Origin: Antedon mediterranea
Lineage: Eukaryota > Echinodermata > Crinoidea > Comatulida > Antedonidae
Reading direction: 5' to 3'
Length of the DNA: 64,000 nucleotides
Assembly (NCBI RefSeq): GCF_964355755.1
Contig: NC_092672.1
Coordinates: 5,580,001 to 5,644,000 of the forward strand
Both the position numbers and the translations under genes were made by a program. A model generated the notes under the pieces. It was given only the letters and a program-made list of their open reading frames with translations. It was not told the DNA's origin and ran no database searches. Shown in pieces: positions 47,190-60,574 of this stretch; the first letter of the stretch is position 1, and the number at the start of each line of letters is the position of its first letter.

Positions 47190-48969
47190 CTAAATATCAA
47201 TAATCCTATGCTGTGGACAGTTAGGTGACAAAAGAGCTGCCTCAAGCTTGGCCCAGAACAATGCCTGTCCCTCTGGATGTTCTTCCCATTCGATATAGGT
47301 TTTCTTCATCAATATCTTGTGCAAGAGTATCGGCATGTCTTTAGGTGACACCTTCTCAATTAACACCACTATCAAGATATCTTCATGGTTGTCAAACATA
47401 CGCATGCGTGCCATCTCTAGTTCAAAGTTGCACCACTCACTTTTGGCGAAATGTTTGGAGACGACTAACAAAACCTTCCGACTGAATTTAACAGCATTTG
47501 CAATGTTTGTGACAATTGCTTCTCCTGGAATAAAGTCTCGATAGTCAACACATAGTTTAAAGTTTCGCTGCAACTCCAACGATGGCTGTAGGGTTTTCAG
47601 AACCCATTGTTGGTCGTTGCTGTTGTAACAGACAAACACGTCATACCGAATGTTTTCTCCGTTGATAGTAGGAGGTCCTTGGTTGCAAATTCGCTGGTAT
47701 TGTTTACGAAGACGTCTTCGTTGATTCCAGTACCTATATTGAAACAAATGATTTGGTTTTAGATATAAAAACATTTTCATTATGATTAAATTGTATACCA
47801 ACGTGTGAAAGTCTAACGTGTGGTGATCTTATGGTATAACATCAAAATATACGTAATTATTTCTATAGTTTTTGGCGTAAAGTGTAGTAGACATACCTTA
47901 ATGTAAATCTGTAGCGGTAAAAAAGTACAGATATCAACACAATAGTAAGTCCAGCTGAAGCACAAGGAATTGTAATTGTCAAGATCCGATCAAGCTTGCT
48001 GCAGTTTAACTGTTTAACAGACTGAGCAAAATCCAGCAAGTTATGGTAAACGCTGGAATGAGGAATTCTACATTGTGCATGTTTGCTATCAGTAATTGTA
48101 ACATTCGTTTCACCAAGCCATTCTAAAAACCACACTAAATCACAGTCGCATGAAAATTTGTTGTATGCCACGTCTAGCGACTGTAATTGAAGAAGATTTT
48201 GGATTCCAACATTTTCCGCGAATGTAGACAAAAAATTGTCATTTAAAGACATTTCTTTCAATTTGGTTGAGCCTTTAAATGCCTGTGATGGAATACTGCT
48301 AAGCCTATTATGATGTAAATATAGGTAATTTAGATTTGGTAAATTTTGGAAATGGGAGTTGAAACTGGTTATGCTATTATACGTAAGATCAATTTTTTGT
48401 AGATTCTTACAATGCGTAAATACATCGGATTGTATTGCGCTTATTCCGCAATATTGTAGATGTAGCAGTTCCAAAGATACAAGATCATCAAACCAAGGTA
48501 GGAGTTGATGTAAATCCAGGTTTTTATTCATAGATAAATATGTTAATGTTCGCAGCCCATGAAATGCATTGATCTCAATGCCGTTATAACTCAACTTGTT
48601 TTGATCAAGTGTTAAATAACCCAATTCCGTTAAATTCTGAAAAGCGTAGCTTTTCAATGACGGGATATTGTTGTCTTGTAAATGATAATACACAGCATCA
48701 GTTGGCACTGTATCTTGCGATGGAATCGTTTCCAACTGTTGATGAGAACATAATACGTCATGGTTATAGTGCAATTCCGTTTCCTCCTTACAATATGTAC
48801 AGTTGCATTTCTTAGGACATCTTAGTTCATCTGGTGGCTGAGTTCCATTAATTACGTACGGATTGTGTTTGTGGCATGTTAAACCTACAATCGGTGTACT
48901 GCAGAAGAAAGTTACCGAAACAACAGTAAAAACGCACGTAAAGATAACACAACACCTTCCTGTTGACAT
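47190..48969 (-). CDS. Toll-like receptor, short ectodomain (gene C)
   Basis: Exon 1 is 47897-48969 and exon 2 is 47190-47733, giving 538 aa. It is intact, with the same architecture and intron phase as gene B and nearly the same intron. The TIR has YDVFVCYNS, RDFIPG and FW boxes. Sequence after about residue 127 differs from gene B at only a handful of positions, while LRRNT and the first LRRs differ widely. A one-mismatch ISRE-like site (TTTCCGTTTA) lies at 49044-49053, 75 nt upstream. Confidence 0.93.
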
Positions 48970-51784
48970 TGTAGAAGCCCGGAGGAGACTGTAAAAGAGT
49001 CCAAGACGACAAGTGCTATAAGGAAGTTATAAATGGTTCTCTCTTTCCGTTTACATTTTAACACACCAATTAACATTATGAAAAGAAGATCATACGACTG
49101 TGTAGGGGCCTATAGAATCTATATATAAATTTACGTAAGGGCAAAATTCGGTAAATCGCGCCTTACTTCTAGAATGTTTACTCGATGGTATATAAAGTTG
49201 GTTCGTACTTTCGATACTGATTTTAACCGCCTGATGTAACCCTGTTTACTAATTAAATGGAGTTCGATAATTAGTTATTGACGATTAAAACGAATTTAGG
49301 TTCAACGATTTGCCCCAAATAGGGGTGTTTTCCGATCGTGGTATACACTGTCCAATGCATGTCTATTTTGAAAAATACCCGCATACAATAATACGAGGAT
49401 GCTTCGCATTTTCCTATCTCCTCCTACGATAATTGTTTTTAATGGATGAAAACCGGTTGAACAGCTCGAGTACAGCATCATAATGTTGAAGACAGGCCTA
49501 TTTTCTTAAAAACATACTATTTTGATAGATTTAATATACGTTTATACAAATGTATTGATTTCCGATGAATGGAACATTCCAATAATAACTCTTTGCTTTA
49601 ACACAAGTACCACCAGCTGTAGGTAAATTTATTGGCCCTTGGGGAATTAACCTAAAACCTATATATAGATAAGTATTGCAATACTTGGACATTACTGTAA
49701 ATACGTATTAACAAAGCATTTGTGGTCGCCATTGAATTTACTGTGAGTGTGGGTACTGTTAGATGTATAACACAATCATGTACAAATAAACGTATTACTG
49801 TGAGGCCCTACTGTTATATAGAACGTACAATATACAAATAAACTGTAGTACTGACAGTTGCTTCTCAACGTTTGTATTAATTAATAATTACAAAGAATAT
49901 AAACGTTGTAGTGGTACGTGTATCGTTACATGTACTATGCTATTTCAATCGACTATGACAGTGACAGTTTTAACAAAGTATTAAGTCGCAAATGTGTTAC
50001 TGTATCAAGTGGTATATTATTTATAGGCCTGTGAGTAGGCCCTACTGTTATATAAAACGTACAATATACAAATAAACTGTACTACTGACAGTTGCTTCTC
50101 AACGTTTGTATTAATTAATAATTACAAAGAACATAAACGTTGTAGTGGTACGTGTATCGTTACATGTACTATGCTATTTCAATCGACTATGACAGTGACA
50201 GTTTTAACAAAGTATTAAGTCGCAAATGTGTTACTGTATCAAGTGGTATATTATTTATAGGCCTATCAAAGTGAAAAACATATTTCGTTACTGAGTAGAT
50301 AAATAATATATTAAAACATTGTTCTTCTTTGTACCCATATCCTCTTCCCCATCCCTCAAAACTAATGTTACACACAAAACACAAATTGGGTTTGTTTAAA
50401 TGAGAGTCCAAATAACAAATTTGGACTCATTTTGTGACAAGTTTCTCTTTCGGAAGTAATTCCCAGTGTGCTAATTTCAGTTTAATACATAAATCATCGT
50501 GTCTATTTATTCGTTTCTGTAAACAATAATAACTATTATCGTCCTGCAGTACGTACATTAATAAAAGCATTTTTTACGCCGAAATTACTGTGTATTCGAG
50601 AACCATCTGTGGGCACGACCTAGATCTAGTATCATATAATAACACTTGAACAAAAGCCACAGATTATAGACTCTGTCATTAGGGGATGGCCTTGTTTTAT
50701 CTAGTTAGGATAGAATAGAATAGACATTTCACATAATAATTATGTTTGTGGGGAAAATCCGAAATCATTTGACTATAATATTAATATATATCTTTCTATC
50801 GATTCTGGTTCAATTTCACTATATTTATTATCTATAATCTAACTATTCCGGTTAAATATTTAGGTACGTACGATCACTTCCTCCTTCTTAGATGTGATAA
50901 ATTTCACCATATAAACATTCCAGGAGACATACGAATAATTGGAGGGTACGATGTGTTGTTGATGATACTCAATACTCTGGATTGACACGTTTTGTATTTG
51001 ATATCAAAGGTTACGACGACAGGTTAATGTCATGAACTACATGTTTTATTTATCAACAATATTAATAATGAAACAACAAAAAGTTAACATTATTATTATA
51101 TTAACTTACTAAATATATCAGACCAGATTCCGAATCACCTGGTTCACCTTGATAGAATAAGAGCAATATACAGCAAGTAGTAGGGAACGTTTGATAATCC
51201 ACCTACACTGAGTGTCAAGAGAATGAAGAGACATCACAATGTCCCCGCAGGCGCATAATGGTTTAAAGTCTCCTGGGTTCCAGGTCTTCATAACAGTATA
51301 ATATATGGGAAAGTATAAGGATACATAATACATACTCATAACAATTACACAATAAGTTTACTTCAATTTCAAACTAAGGAAATATAGGAATTAGTATTTT
51401 AGTTAGTTAGGAGAATTACAGGTTCATGCAAAGTTCATGCAAACTAATTTTTGTCATCGTCCATTATAAAGGGGGGGGGGGTTCAATATGACTACAACGT
51501 AATTTCTACAATTATTTATTATATTTATAAGCAGTCTATTATAGTAGTCTACAAGTGACCTTAAAACATTTATATAATGTTTGCGATAGATCACGTATAA
51601 GCAAGTATAGAAAAGAACTGTTCAAATTTATCGACGTTTCGATCAATATTATACTTTAAGCATCCTAGGAGTGAGAAATATAATAACAAAAAACCACTGT
51701 GGTACTTGAACAATTAATAGGTTAAAAAATCGACTTTCACACTGGCAAACGGCAAAACTTCGTTGCTCAAGAGTTTCAGTATAT
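48970..51784. other. Spacer between TLR genes C and D
   Basis: No gene is supported; the frames at 50187-50411 and 51118-51339 lack features. It contains a two-copy 234-bp tandem duplication (about 49798-50265) and a G tract at 51471-51481. Confidence 0.55.
49798..50265. repeat. Two-copy tandem duplication, period 234 bp
   Basis: GGCCCTACTGTTATATA starts at 49804 and again at 50038. The copies differ at a few bases only and end at the shared TATTATTTATAGGCCT word. Nothing is encoded. Confidence 0.85.
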
Positions 51785-53602
51785 TCAGAATGCTTCTAAA
51801 GAGGAATTATCGATGAGCCTATGCTGTGGGCAGTTTGGTGACAAAAGAGCTGTTTCAAGCTTGGCCCAGAACAATGCTTTTCTCTCTGGATGTTCTTCCC
51901 ATTCGATATAAGTTTTCTTCGTCAATATTTTGTGTAAGAGTATCGGCATGTCTTTAGGCGACACCTTCTCAATTAGTACAACGACTAATATATCTTCATG
52001 ACGGTCGAACATACGCATGCGCGCCATCTCTAGCTCAAAGTTGCACCACTCACTTTTTGCGAAATGTTTGGAGACAACTAACAAAACCTTACGGCTGAAT
52101 TTAACAGCGTTTGCAATGTTTGTAATGATTGCTTCTCCTGGAATAAAGTCCCGATAGTCGACGCATAGTTTGAAATTCCGCTGCACCTCCAACGATGGCT
52201 GCAAAACATTCAAAATCCATTGTTGGTCTTTGCTGTTGTAACAGACAAACACGTCATACTGAATGTTTTCTCCGTCGACAGGAGGAGGGCCTTGACTGCA
52301 AATTCGGTAGTATTGTTTACGAAGGCGTCTTCGTTGATTCCAGTACCTTCATGGAAGAAATAAAAAGGGATTTTTTTTCTCAAAAAAATCATGTACTGTA
52401 AATGATTCGATTTTATTTTATTTAATCAGTCTATATTCTAATATAAACACGTTGAACTTTAATAATATTTACATGGATGTAGCATTCGTAGATTAAACAC
52501 ACCTGAAAATAATTAGTTACCGTACATACCTTACATGAAATCTGTAGCGGTAAATAAGCACACAACCTATTGTAATAGCAAACACAGCTGAAGCAGAAGG
52601 AATTGTAATTCTTAAGATCCTATCCAACTTGCTGCAGTGTAGTTTATAAGGATCAAAATCCAGTATTTTCTTGTTGTATTGATTGCTATGATATGTTCTA
52701 CAACGTGTAAGGTTAATATCAGCAAGAATAACATTCGTTGTCTCAATCCAGTTTCTAAACCACACTAAATTACAATCACAGCGGAAATGGTTGTACGATA
52801 CGTTTAGAAATTGCAATGCGGTCAGATTTTGAAGTCCAGCATCTTCTTTGATTGTAGTCAACAGGTTATCGTTTATAGACATTCGTTGTAATTTGGATAA
52901 TCCTTTAAATGCTTGTGGTGGTATACTGCTAATCTGATTAGAGTGTAAATATAAGTATTTAAGAAGTGGTAAATTTTGGAAAGTGCCGGAGTTTATATAT
53001 TTTATAGCGTTTTTTGTAAGATCAATTTTGGTTAGGTTTTTGCAATGAGTAAATACCTCAGGATGTATTGTGCTTAATCCACAATCTGGTAGTTGCAATT
53101 CTAATAAAGAAAAGAGATCATCAAACCAAGGCAGGAGTTTACCCAAGTAGCCGTTTTTTGCCATACTTAAAAATTCCAATTGATGCAAGCCACGAAATGC
53201 ATTGATTTCAACTTTGTCATACTTTAATCTGTTGGTAGTAAGATCTAAACTGTGTAGAATTGTTAAATTCCTAAAAGAATTGGTCTCCAATGACGAAATA
53301 CGATTGTTAGACAAGATGTAAAACTTAGCATCAGTTGGAACTTTATCTTGTAGTGGAAGCGATGTCAATTGTTTGTCTGAACAATCCACGTTGTGACTGT
53401 AGTAGTATTCCGTTTCTGTTTTACAATATAAGCATTCACATTTCTCGGGACATCTAATATCTGATGGAATTCGACCACCATTAGGGTTGATGACACAGCA
53501 CGTTACATTACCGTCGGATGTAAATGTACAGTTGGTGGGAACCGTGTAAAGCTCAGATTGAACAGTTGCCAAAACAACGAAGAGTATCATATAGCGCAAC
53601 AT
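51785..53602 (-). CDS. Toll-like receptor, short ectodomain (gene D)
   Basis: Exon 1 is 52530-53602 and exon 2 is 51785-52346, giving 544 aa. I chose the Met at 53602 because MLRYMILFVVLATVQS aligns with the signal peptides of genes E and F (MLRCLIIIVLGF); upstream in-frame Met codons at 53656 and 53608 are less likely. The N-terminal region has an extra insert before LRRNT (TVPTNCTFTSDGNVTCCVI). The TIR has YDVFVCYNS, RDFIPG and FW boxes and a slightly longer tail ending SSLEAF. It is intact. Confidence 0.92.
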
Positions 53603-54617
53603 AACCATATAACCATATGAAAAAAAAATGTAATAAACGAGAAAACATACGCACAACAGTAATAACTGATGATGAATACACGATAAGGAAGTTAATGTTG
53701 GAATTTATGAGTTAATGTTGGTGTGTACATTGTTCATGAATCACTTCACAATCAAGATCGCAATAAGGAAGTTTACAATTTCACAATTTTCAAGGAGAAA
53801 ATTATTATCGGGGAAAATCAGTAGTAAAATGATAACATCATAGCTGATTATAGGCCTGCTGTAACCGATAAGTCTGTATTTATTGTATTTTTTATGTTAG
53901 TCCACCAGGCAGTCGGCGTTTCGATTTTTGTCTGAAAATACGAACTCATGTTTTATACGTATGAAGCGCCATATGTGTCAACATATTTATCTAATTTCAG
54001 TCTAGAACCTAGACTACCGATGCAGCAACAAGTATTACTATTTCCCGTCCCTATTAAACAATTTACAGTATATCTCAGTTGGTATTGTACTTCCCTTATT
54101 TCCGCCTTAAGGGTAGAAAAAGTTTACAAACAATTATGCAACTTACTTTTATACTTGGTTCAAAATGGAGTATTGTTTGTAATTTATCTCGCATATGATA
54201 CCTAATTCTGACGTGCCCTTAAATACATGATTGCCTTCTCTTGACAATTTTAAGATCAAACAAAACAACACATTCATGAGCGTCTCAAAACTAGGCCTAT
54301 ATGGTAAATTCAATGTTTGTTATGGCCGGGACTTTTTACAGAATGTTTTTTATTACATTTTAAAAACCTAAAAACGTAACATATCCCCGTGTTAATAACG
54401 CATCAGTGTCCACAATTTCTATCTCTAAACTAACAAGGCTATATACATGGCTGCAGTCGCGTGCGCAAATTTGAATTTGTGCTTACCGACCAACCGACTG
54501 ACCGACCGCCCAACCGACATAGTGAGATGTAGAGTGGCGTTTGCACGCGACTACACTTTTACGCTGACTGCAACTCTACAAAATGAAATGTAGTCTTTTT
54601 TAATCATTATTTTTTCT
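53603..54617. other. Spacer between TLR genes D and E
   Basis: No supported gene; the 85-codon frame at 53948-54205 is not recognisable. A small dispersed repeat with inverted ends lies at about 54455-54560. Confidence 0.5.
54455..54560. repeat. Short repeat with inverted ends and ACCGACC tract
   Basis: GCAGTCGCGTGCGCAAAT near 54455 is inversely matched by GTTTGCACGCGACTAC near 54540, around an ACCGACCAACCGACTGACC tract. This looks like a small MITE or hairpin element. Confidence 0.5.
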
Positions 54618-56420
54618 TTAGGGGATACCACCAAGAAGCCTATCCTTTGGACAGTTAGGCGATAAAAGAGCTGTTTCAAGCTTGGCCCAGAACAATGCTT
54701 GTCTCCCTGGATGTTCTTCCCATTCTATATACGTTTTCTTCGTCAATATCTTGTGCAAGAGTATCGGCATGTCTTTGGGTGACACCTTCTCAATTAGTAC
54801 AACGACCAAGATATCTTCATGCTTGTCGAACATACGCATGCGCGCCATCTCTAGTTCAAAGTTGCACCACTCACTTTTGGCAAAATGTTTGGAGACAACT
54901 AACAAAACCTTACGACTGAATTTAACAGCGTTTGCAATGTTTGTAACGATTGCTTCTCCTGGGAGAAAGTCACGATAGTCAACGCATAATTTGAAATTTC
55001 GCTCCACCTCCAACGATGGCTGTAAAACATCTAGGACCCATTGTATGTCTTTGCTGTTGTAACAGACAAAAACGTCATACCGAATATCTTCTCCGTTGAT
55101 TGGAGGAGGCCCTTGGTTGCAAATTCGCTGGTATTGTTTGCGAAGGCGTCGTTGTTGATTCCAGTACCTTCATTGAAATAAATGTATGATTTGTTAATGA
55201 TTTACAAAATGTGAGCATCAGTTTTATTATCTCTTATATTATACCTATTGAGCAAATTGTGGATAAACTTGAACATGTATTAAAATATAACCGATTCCTT
55301 TAGTAATTCGTTGATTTTTTTTCTCATAAAATACATTTTTTTTAAACAGGTAAAAAACAATTCATTAATCTCACCTTAAATGAAATCTGTAACGGTAAAG
55401 AAGCACACCGCATATTGTGATACCAAGCACAGCTGAAGCAGAAGGAATTGTAATTCTTAAGATTCTATCCAACTTGCTGCAGTGTAGTTTATTGGGATCA
55501 AAATCCAGTATTTTCTTGTACTCTTTACTATCTGGAAATTGTCTACATCCTGTATGGCTGGGCTGATCAATTGTAACATTCGTTGTCCCAATCCATTTTA
55601 TAAACCACATTAAATCACAGTCACACATGAATGTATTGTACGCAACATTTAGAATCTGTAATTGAGTCAGATTTTGAAGTCCAACATCCTCAGTGATTGT
55701 AGAGAGGAGGTTGTCATTTATAGACATTCGTTGTAATTTGGATGACCCTTTAAATGCTTGTGGTGCTATACTGGTAATCTTATTGTTGTTTAGATATAAA
55801 TATTTAAGATCTGATAAATTATGGAAAGTTCCGGACTGAATATATTTTATAGAGTTTCTTGTAAGATCAACTTTTATTAGGTTTTTGCAGTAATTAAATA
55901 CATTATGATATATTGTGGTTAATCCACATTGCGGTAGAAACAGCATTTCTAAAGACACGAGATCGTCAAACCAAGGCAGGAGTTTACCCAAATAATCGTT
56001 TTTATCCATACTTAAAAATCTCAAATTATACAAGCCACGAAATGCATTAATACCAATGGTGTTGTACTTCAAGTTGTTGAAAATAAGATTCAAAGTGCGT
56101 AGAAATATTAATCCTTTAAAAGAATTGTCCTCCAACGATGAAATACGATTGTATGACATTGTGTAAAACACGACATCAGTTGGAATTGTATCTTGTGATG
56201 GAAGCGATGTCATTTGATTGTATGAACAATTCACGTTGTGATTGTAGTAGTCTTCCGTTTCTGTTTTACAATATAACGAACAGTTACATTTCTCGGGGCA
56301 TCTAATATCTGCTGGAGTATCATTATGATCGTAATTGTAGCACGTTAAATTATCCCCAAATGACGTACCGCTGTACACCGTCTCAAAACCAAGGACAATT
56401 ATTATCAAACAACGCAACAT
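54618..56420 (-). CDS. Toll-like receptor, short ectodomain (gene E)
   Basis: Exon 1 is 55375-56420 and exon 2 is 54618-55167, giving 531 aa. The signal peptide and following residues (MLRCLIIIVLGFETVYSG) are identical to gene F, showing a recent duplication. LRRNT reads CPEKCNCSLYC, with one extra residue between cysteines compared with its paralogues. LRRCT is FMCDCDLMWF, and the TIR has YDVFVCYNS, RDFLPG and FW boxes. It is intact. A one-mismatch ISRE-like GAAACTAAAA lies at 56696-56705. Confidence 0.93.
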
Positions 56421-57192
56421 CTTCTTCTTATTAACAATGCAACATTCTTGCAGGGGAAATTCAAAGATTAGAAAAGGTCATAATTCGTTGTAAAATAGGA
56501 AAACAGTAAATTCAGGTGTGGAAACAAAACTACATTTGCTTTATTTATCACTTTATTATAATAATACCAATTCACCTTGTCTCTAGCACCATTAGCGTTT
56601 CAGCATCCTATTTGGAAAATGAGGGAGAAATAAAGACTTGTTCCTTGTGTATTGCTTAGTGTATTAGTAGCAGAACAAAGAAGCAGAAACTAAAACTAGA
56701 AAATAAAAACTGTATTTTACTCTAAATTGTTTACATTAAAGTAACAAATCTACTTGATAATAGCTTACATATCTCTTTATTATCAAATGAAAGCCTTTAT
56801 GTCCTAAAAAGGCTTCAAATCGCAAATTCGCGAGGGTCATAAAAGTACGGTAGGCCTACACAACGAAGTGACATTTATTTTATTTACAATTAAATAACAG
56901 AAACAATAAGAAGTATGCCGGAAAAGGTACAATATATGAAATAGTAATTGTTTTAGGCATAACTTAATAGAAAATGTGTAAATTACGTAATTTAAAAGTT
57001 AAATATCATGACGTTTATACAAAAAAGTTTATAATGTAAATGTATTAATAAGACATCAGTGTGCACAATTTAAATATAACTGTACATTCTCTCTCGAACT
57101 AAGATCTACGCTTTCAGGCTAATCTTCAAACTACAATTATAACTCTACAAAAATACAAAATATGAAAAAGTAGCTTTATGTCCATATTGTTT
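56421..57192. other. Spacer between TLR genes E and F
   Basis: A+T-rich; no gene seen. It holds the gene E upstream region and the gene F 3' flank. Confidence 0.5.
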
Positions 57193-59001
57193 CTAAGGGT
57201 TACCAGCAAGAAGCCTGTCCTTTGGACAGTTAGGTGACAAAAGAGCTGTTTCAAGCTTGGCCCAGAACAATGCTTTTCTCTCTGGATGTTCTTCCCATTC
57301 GATATAAGTTGTAGTGGTCAGTATCTTGTGTAAGAGTATCGGCATTTCTTTGGGTGACACCTTCTCAATTAGTACCACGACCAATATATCTTCATGGCTG
57401 TCGAACATACGCATGCGCGCCATTTCTAGCTCGAAGTTGCACCACTCACTTTTGGCAAAATGTTTGGAGACAACTAACAAAACCTTGCGACTAAATTTAA
57501 CAGCATTTGCGATGTTCGTAACGATTGCTTCTCCTGGGAGAAAGTCACGATAGTCAACGCATAGTTTAAAATTCCGCTGCACCTCCAATGACTCCTGTAA
57601 GGTTTTCAGAACCCATTGTAGGTCGTTGCTGTTGTAACAGACAAACACGTCATACCGAATGTCTTCTCCCTTGATAGGTCCTTGGTTGCAAATTCTCTGG
57701 TATTGTTTGCGAAGGCGTCGTCTTTGATTCCAGTACCTTCATTGAAATAAATGTGTTTTTTAAGATTTGCAAAATGTGAGCAACCGTTTAATTATGTCTA
57801 TAATAATTTATCAATGGTAGGATTATACCTATTTAAAAATCGACTAGCAATGTGTGGATAAATGTGAACATCTTATAAAATGTAATAGATTCTTTTTCCA
57901 TTTAAAAAAAATAAAATCCATTGTTAAAAACAGATTAAAGACAATTTATTAATCTCACCTTAAATGAAATCTGTAGCGGTAAAGAAGCACACAGCATATT
58001 GTGATACCAAGCACAGCTGAAGCAGAAGGAATTGTAATTCTTAAGATTCTATCCAACTTGCTGCAGTGTAGCTTATCGGGGTCAAAATCCAGTATTTTCT
58101 TGTATTCTTTACTATCTCGAAATAGCCTACAGTCTGTATGGTTGATGTCTTGAATTGTAACATTCGTTGTCCCAATCCATTTTCTAAACCACACTAAATC
58201 ACAGTTACACAGATATTTATTGTACGCAACATTGAGAAATTGTAATTGAGTCAGATTTTGGAGTTCAACATCTTCTTTGATTGTAGTCAACAGGTTGTCA
58301 TTTAGAGACATTCCTTGTAATTGCGATAAACCTTTAAATGCGTGTGGTGGTATACTGGTAATTTGATTGTTGTCTAGATACAAATATTTAAGAACTGGTA
58401 AATTCTGAAATGTTCCGAAATCGATATAATTTATCAAGTTGTGGGTAAGGTCAATTTTAATTATTTTTCTGCAATTATTAAATACCATAGGATATATTTT
58501 TCTTAATCCACAATTTATTAAATACAGCTTTTCTAAAGATACGAGATCATCGAACCAAGACAAGAGTTTAGACAAATAACTGTTTTTATCCATACTTAAA
58601 AATTTCAAATTATTCAAGCCACGAAATGTATCAATACCAATGGTGTTGTACTTCAAGTTGTTGGAAATAAGATTTAAAGCGTCTAGAAATGTTAATTTCT
58701 GGAAAGAATTGTTCTTCAACGATGAAATAAGATTGTATTGTAATTTGTAAAACACGACATCGGTTGGAACTGTATCTTGTGGTGGTAGCGATGTCATTTG
58801 TTTGCCTGAACAATCCACGTTGTGACTGTAGTAGTATTCCGTTTCTGTTTTACAATATAAACATTCACATTTCTTGGGACATCTAATATCTGCTGGAGTG
58901 CCATTGGGATCGTAATTGTAGCACGTTACATTATCCCCAAATGACGTACCGCTGTACACTGTCTCAAAACCAAGGACAATTATTATCAGACAACGCAACA
59001 T
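57193..59001 (-). CDS. Toll-like receptor, short ectodomain (gene F)
   Basis: Exon 1 is 57959-59001 and exon 2 is 57193-57736, giving 528 aa. It is the closest intact relative of pseudogene G and shares its signal peptide with gene E. In the linker before the TIR two residues seen in its paralogues (the Pro-Pro of QGPPPING) are missing, leaving QGPIKGED. The TIR boxes YDVFVCYNS, RDFLPG and FW are intact. GAAACTAAAA lies 231 nt upstream (59232-59241). Confidence 0.93.
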
Positions 59002-60574
59002 CTTCTTACTAACAATGCAACATTCTTGCAGTGGAAATTCATAGATTAGAAAACCTCATTAAACTGTTGAATATTGGAAGACCGTGATATTCGTAGTTTT
59101 ATGTTGTAGAAGTATAGAACTTTTAAATCTTGTCTACAGAACCCCATGGCTTAGCTTTGTATAGTATTTTGAAAATGTAGGAAGAATGAGGCTTGGTCCG
59201 TATGTAATGGTATTTGTACATAGGGCAAAGAGAAACTAAAACTGTTTCTATGCTCAATGGCCGCGGTATACATTGACTGTTATTTATTAAGGTGATTAAC
59301 GGAAAATTCAGCAACTATAAAATAATTTATGCGTTAATTTCATTTTTGCATGTCAATTATAATACATTATATAGTTTACATATCTCATTATTATCAAAAT
59401 GATTGTCAAAATAATATCAAATTAATTATTAAATTGTTTAAATTAGGTTTTGAAAATAGGCCAAATAGAAATGTATTTCTCTTTGTCTATAGATTTTCCC
59501 ATATTAATGAAATAAATTGAAACAGAAAATGAAATAAATAAATTAGCATAGAAGTTAATAAAAACGCAATCTAATAATCACCAATGTAATTTAAACGTAA
59601 ATATTTTCTTCAATGGGATTATTCTTAAGTCGTTTGATATTTATTCTATAGAGTTGTTCAGTTTGGTCTCCAGGTTAAGTTGTTCAGTTATTTGTTATAT
59701 ATAACATCTAAATAGATTCCTGTCATTTGAATCAAATAAAGGGTACACCAAGCCAAGGTCTACATTTGATTCACATTGATTAAAACAGTAACATTTGGTT
59801 TTTAATAATATTATATTAAATATTATATTTATATGGATTTATAAACACACCAAATGTAGTGTTAGTTATGTCAACAAACGACCAAACAATCCTAGGCCTA
59901 GCAAGGCTAAAACGCCTAGGCTAGTTCTAGCCTAATACTAACAGGCCTAGCCTAGCCCTATTATAATTAGAGTAGAGGGCCTAGGCTGAAAGACAGTCAA
60001 TCCAAATACGAAACTTCCACTTGCAACTGGAACTCATGTAGGCTAATTATGTTTTTTCCAACGATTCACGTCTTGTAGAGACGTTCCCTTTAATTAATCA
60101 AAATCCTAAAAACGATCTAAAGTTAATTTAAATGCCTTTTTGATCTAAATTAGTACATATAGGCCTATATCTCTCCAAAAAAATGTACCTCCATCCATCA
60201 CGAACCAGTCATAACATTCAAATCGCCGCTTAAGAACAAAATAGGTGGCGCTGTTGTATATCAACAAATATTTCCAAACGCGAAAAGATTTTTTTTTCAT
60301 ACACGTAAAAAGTACTATTAAACGATCGTTTAATAGTGCATACTATTGCACGCCATGTGACCCACAATCGTCTAATCAAATGAAAGGAATTTATTTTGGT
60401 GTTATATAATACATAATACATAATGAAAAAAAATGTTTGATCAATATGTAATGTAACATCGAAGTTATCAGTGTCCACAACTGTACAGAAGAATTAATAC
60501 TCTTTCAGGCTAATCTACAATCTTAACGCTACCAATTTATGAAAACTTAAGCAACTTTTTTCTCCAGATTGTTA
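59002..60574. other. Spacer upstream of TLR gene F, with first duplication copy start
   Basis: No gene is supported. A GGCCTA-rich patch lies at 59890-59985, and from 59895 the sequence belongs to the 1109-bp tandem duplication. The 82-codon frame at 60230-60478 is repeated identically at 61339-61587 only because of that duplication. Confidence 0.55.

Noticed and set aside
47317-47544. Plus-strand frames of about 75 codons repeated at every TIR exon (also 43926, 54682, 57314)
   Set aside because: They are antisense shadows of the highly conserved TIR exons.
53948-54205. 85-codon frame between genes D and E as a gene
   Set aside because: Unrecognisable composition and no splice or expression context; similar frames arise by chance in this DNA.
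56445-56456. NF-kB-like GGGGAAATTC upstream of gene E and GGGGAAAATCC at about 50756
   Set aside because: Each deviates from the consensus and is not shared by paralogues, so chance cannot be excluded.
60230-60478. 82-codon frame found twice with identical protein (also 61339-61587), suggesting a conserved gene
   Set aside because: The identity is fully explained by the 1109-bp tandem duplication; the frame itself has no supporting features.
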